Source of the DNA: Veillonella ratti
GTDB taxonomy: Bacteria > Bacillota > Negativicutes > Veillonellales > Veillonellaceae
DNA length: 64,000 nt
Assembly (NCBI RefSeq): GCF_003992115.1
Contig: NZ_RQUX01000001.1
Coordinates: forward strand, 62,001 to 126,000
Direction: 5' to 3'
Shown here: one piece after another, positions 24,676-32,911 of the stretch
How the letters are laid out: every line of letters begins with the position of its first letter
Numbering within the stretch: position 1 is the stretch's first letter
Notes under the pieces: model-generated
Told to the model about the DNA's origin: nothing
Seen by the model: the letters and a program-made list of their open reading frames with translations, nothing else
Databases searched by the model: none
Translations under genes and position numbers: made by a program

Positions 24676-26128
24676 AGCCATGATAAAAAACGTCACTGAA
24701 ACAATGACGGAATCTATTAGTGGCGCCATGATTAAAACAAAGCCTGAAGCCTGTATTCGCCGTTCAACTTTGCCCTATAGAACCGGTGAAATTTTCACCC
24801 TCTTTGCGGAAGAAAAAAATGCAGCCTTTCTCGACTCCTCTTTGGAAAACAACCTCGGCCAATATTCTATCATCGGTCTCGTACCTTATCACGAGGTCAG
24901 TGTTGAAAAAGGGCGTCTTTATGTGGACGGCAAAGCCCATCCGGGAAGCGCCGAAGAGTATCTTAACACCTACTTTCAAAATCATTACCGTAAAAACAAT
25001 ACCAACCTACCTTTGACAGACGGAGCCATCGGCTATGTTACCTATGATTACGGCATGGAAAAAATGGACCTTACCTCACGTCACAAAACGAAGATCACCA
25101 TGGCCGATATGAAATGGGTCTTTTACGATTTTTTCATCATCGAAGACTTAAAAGATCACTCCCTTTGGTTCATCGCTAACGGCCACACTGAACCGGCGTC
25201 CGTTCTTTTGAAAAAGATGGAGGACCTTATAGCCCGGAAAATGGCCAACCTTACAGTGTTGCCATTGACCGCATCCTATCCGCTGGCGATTCATCCGGAC
25301 AGCACACCGGATAAATATGCCCGGTCCCTTCATAAATTGATAGACTACCTTATAGCTGGTGACGTTTGTGTTACTAATTTTACCGGTACGTTGACCGTCG
25401 ATTGTCAGTGCCCGCCTTACACCTTCTTCAGCCGTTTGCGCCGAGATAATCCGTCGCCTTTCGGAGCTTACCTGCAATACGATTCCTATCAGATCATCAG
25501 TGCGTCCATGGAACGACTCCTCCGCATCGATGGCCGTCATATTGAAACACGGCCTATCAAAGGCACCCGCCGCCGCGGCAAAACGCCTACCGAAGATGCT
25601 GCCCTTCGCGCCGAATTAGGAGCATCCAAAAAAGACCGCAGCGAATTACTTATGATCGTCGACCTCGAACGCAATGATCTTAACAAAATCTGTGAACCCG
25701 GAAGTGTTTCCGTACCGACCCTCTTTTCAGTAGAAGACTACGCGTCAGTCTTCCATCTGGTTGCCAACGTGACCGGCACCCTTAGACCGGAACTTACTTC
25801 CATAGACGCACTGACCGCACTCTTCCCCGGCGGCTCCATTACAGGCGCGCAAAAAAGACGGGCCATGGAAATCATCGACGAGTTGGAATCGAGCCGGCGC
25901 CAACTTTATACCGGCACTATCGGTTACTTATCCCTCGACGGCAACTGCGACCTCAATATCGTCATCCGCACCGCTGTACATCAAAACGATACATACTATA
26001 TCGGCGTCGGTGGTGGCATTACTGCCGAATCGGAGAAGAACTTTGAATATGAAGAGATTTGGCAAAAAGCAAAAGCCTTGCTCACTGCTTTGAAAGGAGA
26101 AACTTTTGATTATGAACCTTACCTTTGA
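24668..26128 (+). CDS. pabB: Aminodeoxychorismate synthase component I
   Basis: Converts chorismate and ammonia to 4-amino-4-deoxychorismate; 486 residues from the ATG behind AGGAGGT. The catalytic motif is PIKGT, whose lysine forms the covalent intermediate characteristic of PabB, whereas TrpE in this window has PIAGT. Other chorismate-binding motifs are present: LMIVDLERNDL, FHLVANVTG, FPGGSITGAQKRRAMEII. The first 25 residues are rich in Met and Thr and look like a poorly conserved extension. It overlaps pabC by 23 bases. Confidence 0.94.
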   Translation: MPEAMIKNVTETMTESISGAMIKTKPEACIRRSTLPYRTGEIFTLFAEEKNAAFLDSSLENNLGQYSIIGLVPYHEVSVEKGRLYVDGKAHPGSAEEYLNTYFQNHYRKNNTNLPLTDGAIGYVTYDYGMEKMDLTSRHKTKITMADMKWVFYDFFIIEDLKDHSLWFIANGHTEPASVLLKKMEDLIARKMANLTVLPLTASYPLAIHPDSTPDKYARSLHKLIDYLIAGDVCVTNFTGTLTVDCQCPPYTFFSRLRRDNPSPFGAYLQYDSYQIISASMERLLRIDGRHIETRPIKGTRRRGKTPTEDAALRAELGASKKDRSELLMIVDLERNDLNKICEPGSVSVPTLFSVEDYASVFHLVANVTGTLRPELTSIDALTALFPGGSITGAQKRRAMEIIDELESSRRQLYTGTIGYLSLDGNCDLNIVIRTAVHQNDTYYIGVGGGITAESEKNFEYEEIWQKAKALLTALKGETFDYEPYL

Positions 26129-26873
26129 TGACGGCTATCAGTTTGGCCTTGGTGCCTTTGAAACCATAGCCCTCGTAAACGGCAAACCTATTTGGCTGGA
26201 CGCCCACGAAACGCGCCTGCGCCACACCCTCGACTGGCTCGGCATCACGCTTCCTGACGATTGGAAGAGTCAACTACAAGCCTATCTGGAACAAAATGGG
26301 ACCGGTATGGGCGTTGTCAAAATCTTAGTGTCCGCCAACAATCTAAGTTTTACATCAAGACCTAACCCCTACGATACTTTACCGTCTCGTCCGGGCTTTG
26401 TGTTGGCGCTTGCCGACATTCGCCGTAACGAATCATCCCCGTTTGTTTACCACAAGACCTTTAATTACGGCGATTCCATCTTAGCCAAACGACAGGCGGC
26501 TAAGGATGGTATCGATGAGCCGATTTTCTGCAATAGCCGTGGTATGCTAGCCGAAGGCGCCGTGAGCAATCTGTTCTTTATAAAAAAAGGGCAGCTGTAT
26601 ACGCCACCAGTTGAGGCCGGACTCTTACCTGGTATTGTCCGCGCATACCTCTGTCATCGCTATGATGTTATTGAAAAAGCCATTACACCCGATGAAATTA
26701 ACAGTTTCGACGAGTGTTTTATTACGAATTCCCTCATGGGCATCATGCCGGTTCGTCAATTTGGATCTCATGCGTTTCCAGTTACAGCACAAACAATGAC
26801 GGAAACCTTATCCCAAAATTACCTAAAAGATCGGTTTGAGTCTTTTCTCGGCTTAGATAAACCCCAAAAATAA
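26106..26873 (+). CDS. pabC: Aminodeoxychorismate lyase (class IV aminotransferase fold)
   Basis: PLP enzyme releasing pyruvate from aminodeoxychorismate to give p-aminobenzoate; 255 residues. The class IV fold is shown by GLGAFETIALVNGKPIWLDAHETRL, the PLP lysine region YHKTFNYGDSILAKR, and EGAVSNLFFIKKG followed by LPGIVRAYL. The start may be TTG at 26106, six bases after AAAGGAGA, or ATG at 26112; spacing slightly favours the TTG. As a class IV protein it could be mistaken for a branched-chain aminotransferase, but its place after pabA-pabB settles the role. Confidence 0.9.
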   Translation: MIMNLTFDDGYQFGLGAFETIALVNGKPIWLDAHETRLRHTLDWLGITLPDDWKSQLQAYLEQNGTGMGVVKILVSANNLSFTSRPNPYDTLPSRPGFVLALADIRRNESSPFVYHKTFNYGDSILAKRQAAKDGIDEPIFCNSRGMLAEGAVSNLFFIKKGQLYTPPVEAGLLPGIVRAYLCHRYDVIEKAITPDEINSFDECFITNSLMGIMPVRQFGSHAFPVTAQTMTETLSQNYLKDRFESFLGLDKPQK

Positions 26874-26898
26874 GCCCCAGAAGCAAAAAACATCAAAA

Positions 26899-26934
26899 CA
26901 AAAAGCGACTTTTCATAACGAAAAGTCGCTTTTT
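26899..26934. terminator. Bidirectional terminator between pabC and tRNA-Ser(UGA)
   Basis: A 14-bp stem AAAAGCGACTTTTC/GAAAAGTCGCTTTT with a short loop, flanked by A and T runs, lies between the convergent pabC and tRNA genes. Confidence 0.85.
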
Positions 26935-26938
26935 AACA

Positions 26939-27027
26939 TGGCGGAGAGGGTGGGATTCGAACCCACGGCCCCTTGCGGAGTCACTGGTTTTCAAGACCAG
27001 CTCCTTAAACCACTCGGACACCTCTCC
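26939..27027 (-). tRNA. tRNA-Ser (anticodon UGA)
   Basis: An 89-nt class II tRNA on the minus strand. Acceptor arms GGAGAGG/CCTCTCC are followed by G and encoded CCA. The anticodon stem CTGGT/ACCAG encloses CTTGAAA, giving UGA, and a long variable arm is present. Confidence 0.97.
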
Positions 27028-27048
27028 AAATTAAACTATTACTTTAAT

Positions 27049-27077
27049 ATATTACCTTGTTTCACCCAACAAATCAA
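27049..27077 (-). promoter_or_regulatory. Promoter of tRNA-Ser(UGA)
   Basis: TTGATT (27072-27077) and TAATAT (27049-27054) on the minus strand are 17 bases apart, about 21 bases before the tRNA. Confidence 0.65.
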
Positions 27078-27219
27078 GACCTTACGCTAATTTTTTGACG
27101 AAAGCACCATAAAACGCCTTAGTAATCCCTGCTCTTCTTCATCAAAGCTTCTTTTGTCTCCCCTGACTCAATACGCTATAATAAACATAATAGTCGCAAC
27201 TAATGCGGCCGTAACTAAC

Positions 27220-27249
27220 TTGCGATATTAATGCGCGTACAATTAAGAT
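27220..27249 (+). promoter_or_regulatory. Weak promoter candidate of the secreted beta-helix gene
   Basis: TTGCGA (27220-27225) and TAAGAT (27244-27249) are 18 bases apart, 18 bases before an ATG that has AAGGAG in front. Confidence 0.4.
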
Positions 27250-27266
27250 ACATATAAAGGAGCACC

Positions 27267-28712
27267 ATGAACTATTCAAATGCAAATGCAAATACAGATA
27301 CAAATGCAAATATAAAAACAGAAGCATTAAAGCCAAACAACAAACGTAGCGGTAAGCGTACTGCCCTAACCGCTATTATGACAGTTACTTTAGCTGTATC
27401 AGCCACGGCGTATCCGCTCACCACCGCCCATGCCGCCGATCCGATTAGCGCCTATGTAGCCGCTAAAATTATTCCTACGTTCTCGTTGCCGTCACTCAAC
27501 CCCATTAAAGCGGCCGGCAAGCTCTTAGGTCTCGTCAGTGATTCCGATGACGCCGTGAAAAAGGGCAAGAAAGTAGATAAAAACTACAAATTTAAAGCAA
27601 CGCAAACGGTCAACGGATCAAAAACTTTTAAAAAGTCACTTACAAATAATCAGAATAACCAAAATGTAATTCTTGTCCAAAAGACAGGCCATGCAAAGTT
27701 AAAGAAAGCGGAGCTCATCAAAACCGGCAATAGCGACAGTGAAGGTCTCAGCCTTTGGCGCGGTCAAAATGCGGCGCTCCTCGTGGCCCCTTACAGCGAA
27801 GCTAAAATTGAAAACAGCACTATAAACACTAGCGGTGATGGCGCTTCCGGTGTTGTAGGGAGCGGCAAAAAAGTTAAAATAACAGCCGACAATCTGACGA
27901 TTCGCACAAATAACCGCGTGTCCCAAGGCATAGGCGCGGCCTATGGCGCAGACATCACCGTAAAACAAAGCAACATCAGCACTTACGGCTTCCAAAGTCC
28001 TGCCCTCGCAACGGCCACCAAGACTGAAAGTTCTTTAACGGCTAATGACGTAACCTTGCGTACCTATGGCCAAAGCAGTCCTCTCATCAGCTCAACCGGT
28101 ACGATGAAATTAACTGCTATTAACGGTGAAGCAACGAATGGGACGCTTGGTCTATTAGAAGGCGACACAGAAGTAACCCTCACTAACTCACAGCTGAAGG
28201 GAGCCAACGGTTTTTACCTCTATCAAAGTGATTTAGGTACGGCTAATAAGGGCACAACCAAGCTCAACATCAACCAAAGCCGCCTCACCGAAACAGGCAC
28301 GGCCCCGCTTTTCAATATTGCCGGCACGAAGGCGCAAATTAAATTACAAGGTACTGCTATCAATCAACCGAAGAATGCTGCCTTTTTACAAGTCGTGTCC
28401 GGTGCCGATTCCTTCAGCATGGCCCGCACATCCGACAGCAGCAGCCAAGCACGCTTGCAGGCTACTCAGCAAACTATTAACGGCGATATCCTGGCGGACC
28501 GCGGCAGCAAGGTAGAGCTTAAGCTCTCGCAAAACTCCACCTTAACCGGTGCTATCAATCCAAATAACACGGCTAAACAAGCATCGTTAAGTCTCAGCAA
28601 GGACTCCGTTTGGAATGTAACCGCCGATTCCTATCTGACCGAACTTAACAATGACGACGCCACGAACAGCAACATCCATACTAACGGTCATACCGTTAAA
28701 ATACTAAAATAA
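27267..28712 (+). CDS. Secreted protein with predicted right-handed beta-helix passenger, no membrane anchor
   Basis: A 481-residue exported protein of unknown function. An unusually long N-terminal region rich in Asn and Thr (SNANANTDTNANIK) precedes a basic stretch and a hydrophobic signal segment ending AHA-ADP (near residue 57). The rest consists of short strand repeats separated by Gly, Asn and Thr (AALLVAPYSEAKIENSTIN, VTLTNSQLKGANGFYLY), the pattern of pectin-lyase-like helices in autotransporter passengers. There is no C-terminal beta-barrel, LPXTG motif or SLH domain, so the protein is either released or held by a partner. No export partner is adjacent; the ABC exporter downstream has its own promoter region and a terminator lies between them. 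Confidence 0.65.
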   Translation: MNYSNANANTDTNANIKTEALKPNNKRSGKRTALTAIMTVTLAVSATAYPLTTAHAADPISAYVAAKIIPTFSLPSLNPIKAAGKLLGLVSDSDDAVKKGKKVDKNYKFKATQTVNGSKTFKKSLTNNQNNQNVILVQKTGHAKLKKAELIKTGNSDSEGLSLWRGQNAALLVAPYSEAKIENSTINTSGDGASGVVGSGKKVKITADNLTIRTNNRVSQGIGAAYGADITVKQSNISTYGFQSPALATATKTESSLTANDVTLRTYGQSSPLISSTGTMKLTAINGEATNGTLGLLEGDTEVTLTNSQLKGANGFYLYQSDLGTANKGTTKLNINQSRLTETGTAPLFNIAGTKAQIKLQGTAINQPKNAAFLQVVSGADSFSMARTSDSSSQARLQATQQTINGDILADRGSKVELKLSQNSTLTGAINPNNTAKQASLSLSKDSVWNVTADSYLTELNNDDATNSNIHTNGHTVKILK

Positions 28713-28780
28713 ATATCACAGCCATTGTGTCACCGCATAAGTAAGAACATAGACTCCGGGTCAGTAGCCTAACTCACCGG

Positions 28781-28828
28781 AAATCCCCTTACCGTTAGAT
28801 TTTAAGTCTACGGCTAAGGGGATTTTTC
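28781..28828 (+). terminator. Terminator after the beta-helix gene
   Basis: Arms AAATCCCCTTA/TAAGGGGATTT with an inner CCGT-AGA/TCTACGG stem are followed by a T run. Confidence 0.85.
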
Positions 28829-28926
28829 ATGCCACAAAAGCGATATAACCGCCAAAACAAATAAACACCTTATCACTAAATATGATACAATAGAGCTATA
28901 CAGTATATTGAAAAGGAACGATATAT

Positions 28927-30873
28927 ATGAAATTTAGCTCAACTTATTTAAGCCCTGTAAAATGGGCTTTTTTCAGCGCCTGCCTGCTATCCTTAATCCA
29001 TGTAGTCAGTGCTCTCACTGTGCCGACCTTAACGGCCGGCATCATCAACGAAGGTGTTTTGCAGGGTGACTTGAACGCCATCAGCCGCCTCAGCATTGCG
29101 ATGCTGGCCGCCTCGTTAGTGACAGTCATCGGTTCGCTCAGCGCGGTCTATCTGGCCGCTCATATTGCGTCGCGCGTCAGCCTCAGCATGCGTCAACAAC
29201 TGGTACAGGCGCTGCAGGATTTTTCGCTGTCGGATTTTTCAAAATACGGCACCGGCACTTTGCTCATGCGGGCCACCCGCGACGTTGAAAAAATCCAATC
29301 CGTCCTCGCCGAAGGCATCAACATGATTCTTCCCATGCCGCTCATGATTATAGTCGGCCTGGGCCTCACGTTTTACAAAAGCTTCGAAATGGGCCTTGTC
29401 ATTTTGAGTCTCATGGTCATCATGGTGGTGCTCATGATTATGATTCAAAAACGAGCGCTTCCCATCGTAATGGCGGTTCAGCAGCAACTGGATAAGCTCA
29501 CCGATTTGGTGCGCGACCATATTATCGGCATGTCCGTTATTCGTGCTTTTAATCGCAGTGATGATGAAAAAGCCGCCGAAATTAACATGTTCTCCGATTT
29601 ATCGGCTAAGGAAACAAAGTTAGCCCGCACTTACGCCATCGGTTTACCAAGTATCCTCATCATCTTCAACATGAGTACCGTGGTTATCCTCTGGCTCGGC
29701 GGTTACCAGATTGATTCGGGCCATCTCCAAATCGGTGATATTATGGCTATCATCGAATACGCCACCCTCATTTTGATGAATCTCATCATGGCTGTATTCG
29801 TGCTCCTCGACGTGCCGGAAGCGATTATTTGCTATCGCCGTATTCAAGAGTTATTGGTGCATGCTGAAAAAACTAATGAAACGCACGCTATTAAAACCAA
29901 TAAAACTCGCATGGCTAAAACCGGCGAATCTCGCCTTACTAAAACCGATGAAACTCACGCTGCTAATACCGATGAAGATCCTGTTGTTAAAACCGAGGAT
30001 ACTTCGAAAGCTCCTTTATTGGAATTCCGTCATGTAACCTTCCGCTACGACGACGCGGAAGAAGCGGCGTTAAAAGATATTTCCTTCACCCTCAACGCCG
30101 GCGAAACGCTGGCTATCATGGGCGACATCGGCTCCGGCAAGAGTACCTTAGCCAAACTCATCTTAGGACTTTACCCTATCGAATCCGGCGATATCCTCTT
30201 CGACGGTCAGTCGATTTTTACCCAACCGATTGAGCACGTTCGCTCGCAAATCGGCTATGTGCCGCAAAAAGCGTATCTTTTCACCGGTACTATTGCCATG
30301 AATTTAGCATTTGGCAAAACGCAAACCATTAATACGAGTCATCCAGACCAAACAACTCAAACGTCGGTCGCTTTTGAAGAACTCGTAGCAGCCGCCAAAC
30401 TAGCGGGTGCCCACGAATTCATCAGTCGTTTTGAAGACGGCTATGAACATGAATTGGCCCAAGGCGGTACCAACCTATCCGGCGGTCAACGCCAACGCCT
30501 TGCCATGGCGCGCGCCTTAGTTCGTAAACCGCGACTCTTAATTTTTGATGACAGCTTCTCCGCCTTGGACGGCATCACGGAACAGCAAGTTCGTAAAGCC
30601 GTAGCCAACGAGATTAGCACTCACAATAGCAACGTTAACAGCAATAGCACCAACAACAGCAATGACAATACCAATGTTAACAGTAATACGGATTCCAAGT
30701 CTACCGGTCGTGCTTTTATCTCCATTGAGCAGAAAGTCAGCGCAGCTCAAAAAGCGGATAAAATTCTCGTCATTAATCAAGGCGAATCGGTCGGTGTGGG
30801 AACTCATGACGAATTACTGGCTCATTGCCCGATTTACCAACAAATCGTAACATCTCAGGAGGTGGCACTATGA
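28927..30873 (+). CDS. Heterodimeric ABC exporter half-transporter with degenerate ATPase site
   Basis: A 648-residue membrane ATPase: six hydrophobic helices (about 12-300) then a nucleotide-binding domain (about 365-645). Walker A is GDIGSGKST and the signature LSGGQRQR is intact. The Walker B catalytic glutamate is aspartate (LLIFDDSFSALD) and the switch histidine is glutamine (FISIEQKVS). This is the degenerate half typical of heterodimers such as TM287/288 and BmrCD. Two low-complexity inserts are unusual: Lys/Thr repeats (KTNETHAIKTNKTR) between the membrane and ATPase domains, and an Asn/Ser tract (NSNVNSNSTNNSND) just before the switch region. Its stop overlaps the next gene's start by four bases. 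The substrate is unknown. Confidence 0.9.
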   Translation: MKFSSTYLSPVKWAFFSACLLSLIHVVSALTVPTLTAGIINEGVLQGDLNAISRLSIAMLAASLVTVIGSLSAVYLAAHIASRVSLSMRQQLVQALQDFSLSDFSKYGTGTLLMRATRDVEKIQSVLAEGINMILPMPLMIIVGLGLTFYKSFEMGLVILSLMVIMVVLMIMIQKRALPIVMAVQQQLDKLTDLVRDHIIGMSVIRAFNRSDDEKAAEINMFSDLSAKETKLARTYAIGLPSILIIFNMSTVVILWLGGYQIDSGHLQIGDIMAIIEYATLILMNLIMAVFVLLDVPEAIICYRRIQELLVHAEKTNETHAIKTNKTRMAKTGESRLTKTDETHAANTDEDPVVKTEDTSKAPLLEFRHVTFRYDDAEEAALKDISFTLNAGETLAIMGDIGSGKSTLAKLILGLYPIESGDILFDGQSIFTQPIEHVRSQIGYVPQKAYLFTGTIAMNLAFGKTQTINTSHPDQTTQTSVAFEELVAAAKLAGAHEFISRFEDGYEHELAQGGTNLSGGQRQRLAMARALVRKPRLLIFDDSFSALDGITEQQVRKAVANEISTHNSNVNSNSTNNSNDNTNVNSNTDSKSTGRAFISIEQKVSAAQKADKILVINQGESVGVGTHDELLAHCPIYQQIVTSQEVAL

Positions 30874-32702
30874 AACTGGTCAAACGCTTCCTCTATGACT
30901 CACGCGATCAATGGTGGCTCCTCGCATTTCTTACGATAGCTTTAATTCTGGCCGCCAGCTTTGAAATCATCGCACCGCGACTCTTAGGTTCCATCGTGGA
31001 CGCCATCGTCCAAGGGCTTCAAGAACAGCGAGAAATCAATGCCCTTTTGGATGGCACGGTCGATACCGTGCTCTGGCTGATTATTTTTTACAGCTGCCAT
31101 GCTTTATTTACCTACGCCAGTGAATTTATCATCGCCGGTGCGGCGCAACACATGGTATTAGCTTTGCGCAGCCGCGTAAGTCATCAGATTCACAACTTGC
31201 CGATGTCATACTTCAACCAACACAATCGTGGCGATATGTTGAGTCGCCTCACCAGTGATTTAGACTCCGTCGGCGAAACGCTCCGTGAAGGCATTCCGGG
31301 CCTCATTTCATCGTTCATCGGCATAGTCGGTGCCGTCGCCATGATGATTTGGATTAGCCCGCTCCTGGCTGCAATTATTCTCGGCGTTATCCTGGTTGGT
31401 GTTTTCGGCTTAACGTTAACCGCCAAGAAGGCCCGCACCATCTACCTTCGTAATCAGCAGGCTCTCGGTGCCGTCAACGGCGGCATCGAAGAGTTAATCT
31501 CCGGCAAGCAAATTGTGCAAGCGTTCGGTCTTGAAAAAGTCACTACCGACCACCTTACCAATTTGAATACACAGCTTTTCACGCGTGAACGACAATCGGG
31601 CTTCATGGGGCAACTCATTATGCCGCTCGTTAACTTTATCAATCAAATCGGGTATGTGTTAGTCGCTATTCAGGGTGGTCTCCTCGTATTGCGCGGCCAA
31701 ATCACCATCGGTGATATTCAGGCCTTCTTCCTATATGTAACGCAGGTATCCGACCCGATTTCCCGAAGCTCTTACATTTTGACAAAATTCCAGGAAACAC
31801 ACGCCGCTTTAGGCCGCATTTATGAGATTCTGGACTATCCGATGGAAGATGATTCCGGCACATTGACGATTCCGCCTAATGTGGCCGCATCAAGCGGGAA
31901 AACTGATTCAGCCGGCATAATGAATACGAATACCAATAGCGACCAAAACCTCTTGGCTACCGGTGAAAATGCCATCGAATTCAAGCATGTAGACTTCGGC
32001 TATAGTGCGGATAAACCGCTCATACAGGACGTAAGTTTCGAAATTCCGAGCGGCCACGTTGTAGCTATCGTCGGTCCTACAGGCGCCGGCAAAACCACGA
32101 TTATTAATCTGCTCATGCGTTTTTACGAAATCTCCGGCGGTATCATTACGATTCACGGTACCGATATCCGCAAACTGAGCCGTGAAGCCTTACATCGCCA
32201 AATCGGCATGGTATTGCAGGATACATGGATTTTTACGGGTACGATTGCTGAAAACATCGCTTATGGCAAGCCGGAAGCGACGCGCGAAGAAATTATCAAA
32301 GTGGCCAAGCTGGCCATGGCTGACCACTTCATTCGTACCTTGCCACACGGCTATGATACGATGCTGAAAAACGGCGCCGATGACCTCTCGCAAGGGCAAC
32401 GCCAATTATTGACGATTGCCCGTGCCTTCTTAGTCAACCCAAGTATTTTGGTACTCGACGAAGCCACTGCCAATGTAGATACGCGTACGGAAGTGGAAGT
32501 GCAAAAAGCGATGAATCAACTCTTAAAAGGCCGTACCGGCATTGTAATTGCCCATCGATTATCCACCATCCGTGACGCCGATTTATTGCTCGTTGTGAAT
32601 AACGGTCAAATCGTTGAACAGGGTACCCACCAAGAACTCCTGGCTAAGGGTGGTTATTATACGGAATTGTATGAAAACTACGCCAAAGGGATGACGGTGT
32701 AA
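30870..32702 (+). CDS. Heterodimeric ABC exporter half-transporter with consensus ATPase site
   Basis: A 610-residue partner of the preceding gene, starting at the ATG with AGGAGGT upstream and an ATGA overlap with its stop. Six membrane helices precede an ATPase domain with Walker A GPTGAGKTT, signature LSQGQRQL, Walker B ILVLDEATANVD and switch histidine VIAHRLST, all consensus. A shorter Asn/Thr/Ser insert (AGIMNTNTNSDQN) lies at the same membrane-ATPase junction as in the partner. The pair most resembles multidrug or lipid exporters; no regulator or specific substrate gene is adjacent. Confidence 0.92.
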   Translation: MKLVKRFLYDSRDQWWLLAFLTIALILAASFEIIAPRLLGSIVDAIVQGLQEQREINALLDGTVDTVLWLIIFYSCHALFTYASEFIIAGAAQHMVLALRSRVSHQIHNLPMSYFNQHNRGDMLSRLTSDLDSVGETLREGIPGLISSFIGIVGAVAMMIWISPLLAAIILGVILVGVFGLTLTAKKARTIYLRNQQALGAVNGGIEELISGKQIVQAFGLEKVTTDHLTNLNTQLFTRERQSGFMGQLIMPLVNFINQIGYVLVAIQGGLLVLRGQITIGDIQAFFLYVTQVSDPISRSSYILTKFQETHAALGRIYEILDYPMEDDSGTLTIPPNVAASSGKTDSAGIMNTNTNSDQNLLATGENAIEFKHVDFGYSADKPLIQDVSFEIPSGHVVAIVGPTGAGKTTIINLLMRFYEISGGIITIHGTDIRKLSREALHRQIGMVLQDTWIFTGTIAENIAYGKPEATREEIIKVAKLAMADHFIRTLPHGYDTMLKNGADDLSQGQRQLLTIARAFLVNPSILVLDEATANVDTRTEVEVQKAMNQLLKGRTGIVIAHRLSTIRDADLLLVVNNGQIVEQGTHQELLAKGGYYTELYENYAKGMTV

Positions 32703-32786
32703 ACATGCATTCTAAATGCAATTGAATAAAAGATTCTATATACGGACAAGGCCTTATCGGCGGTAAGACATATAGACTTATAAAGT

Positions 32787-32834
32787 AAAACGGGATTGTT
32801 CCAAGGTTATTACCTGGGAACAATCCCGTTTTTA
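32787..32834. terminator. Bidirectional terminator between the ABC exporter and the autotransporter
   Basis: A 16-bp stem AAAACGGGATTGTTCC/GGAACAATCCCGTTTT with a 14-base loop and A/T flanks lies between convergent genes. Confidence 0.9.
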
Positions 32835-32911
32835 CTTAATTAAAGAGGCGCCAATTTAACTATCTCACACAGCTGCCATATTAGAAACTGATAACGCCGG
32901 TTTAGATTTAA

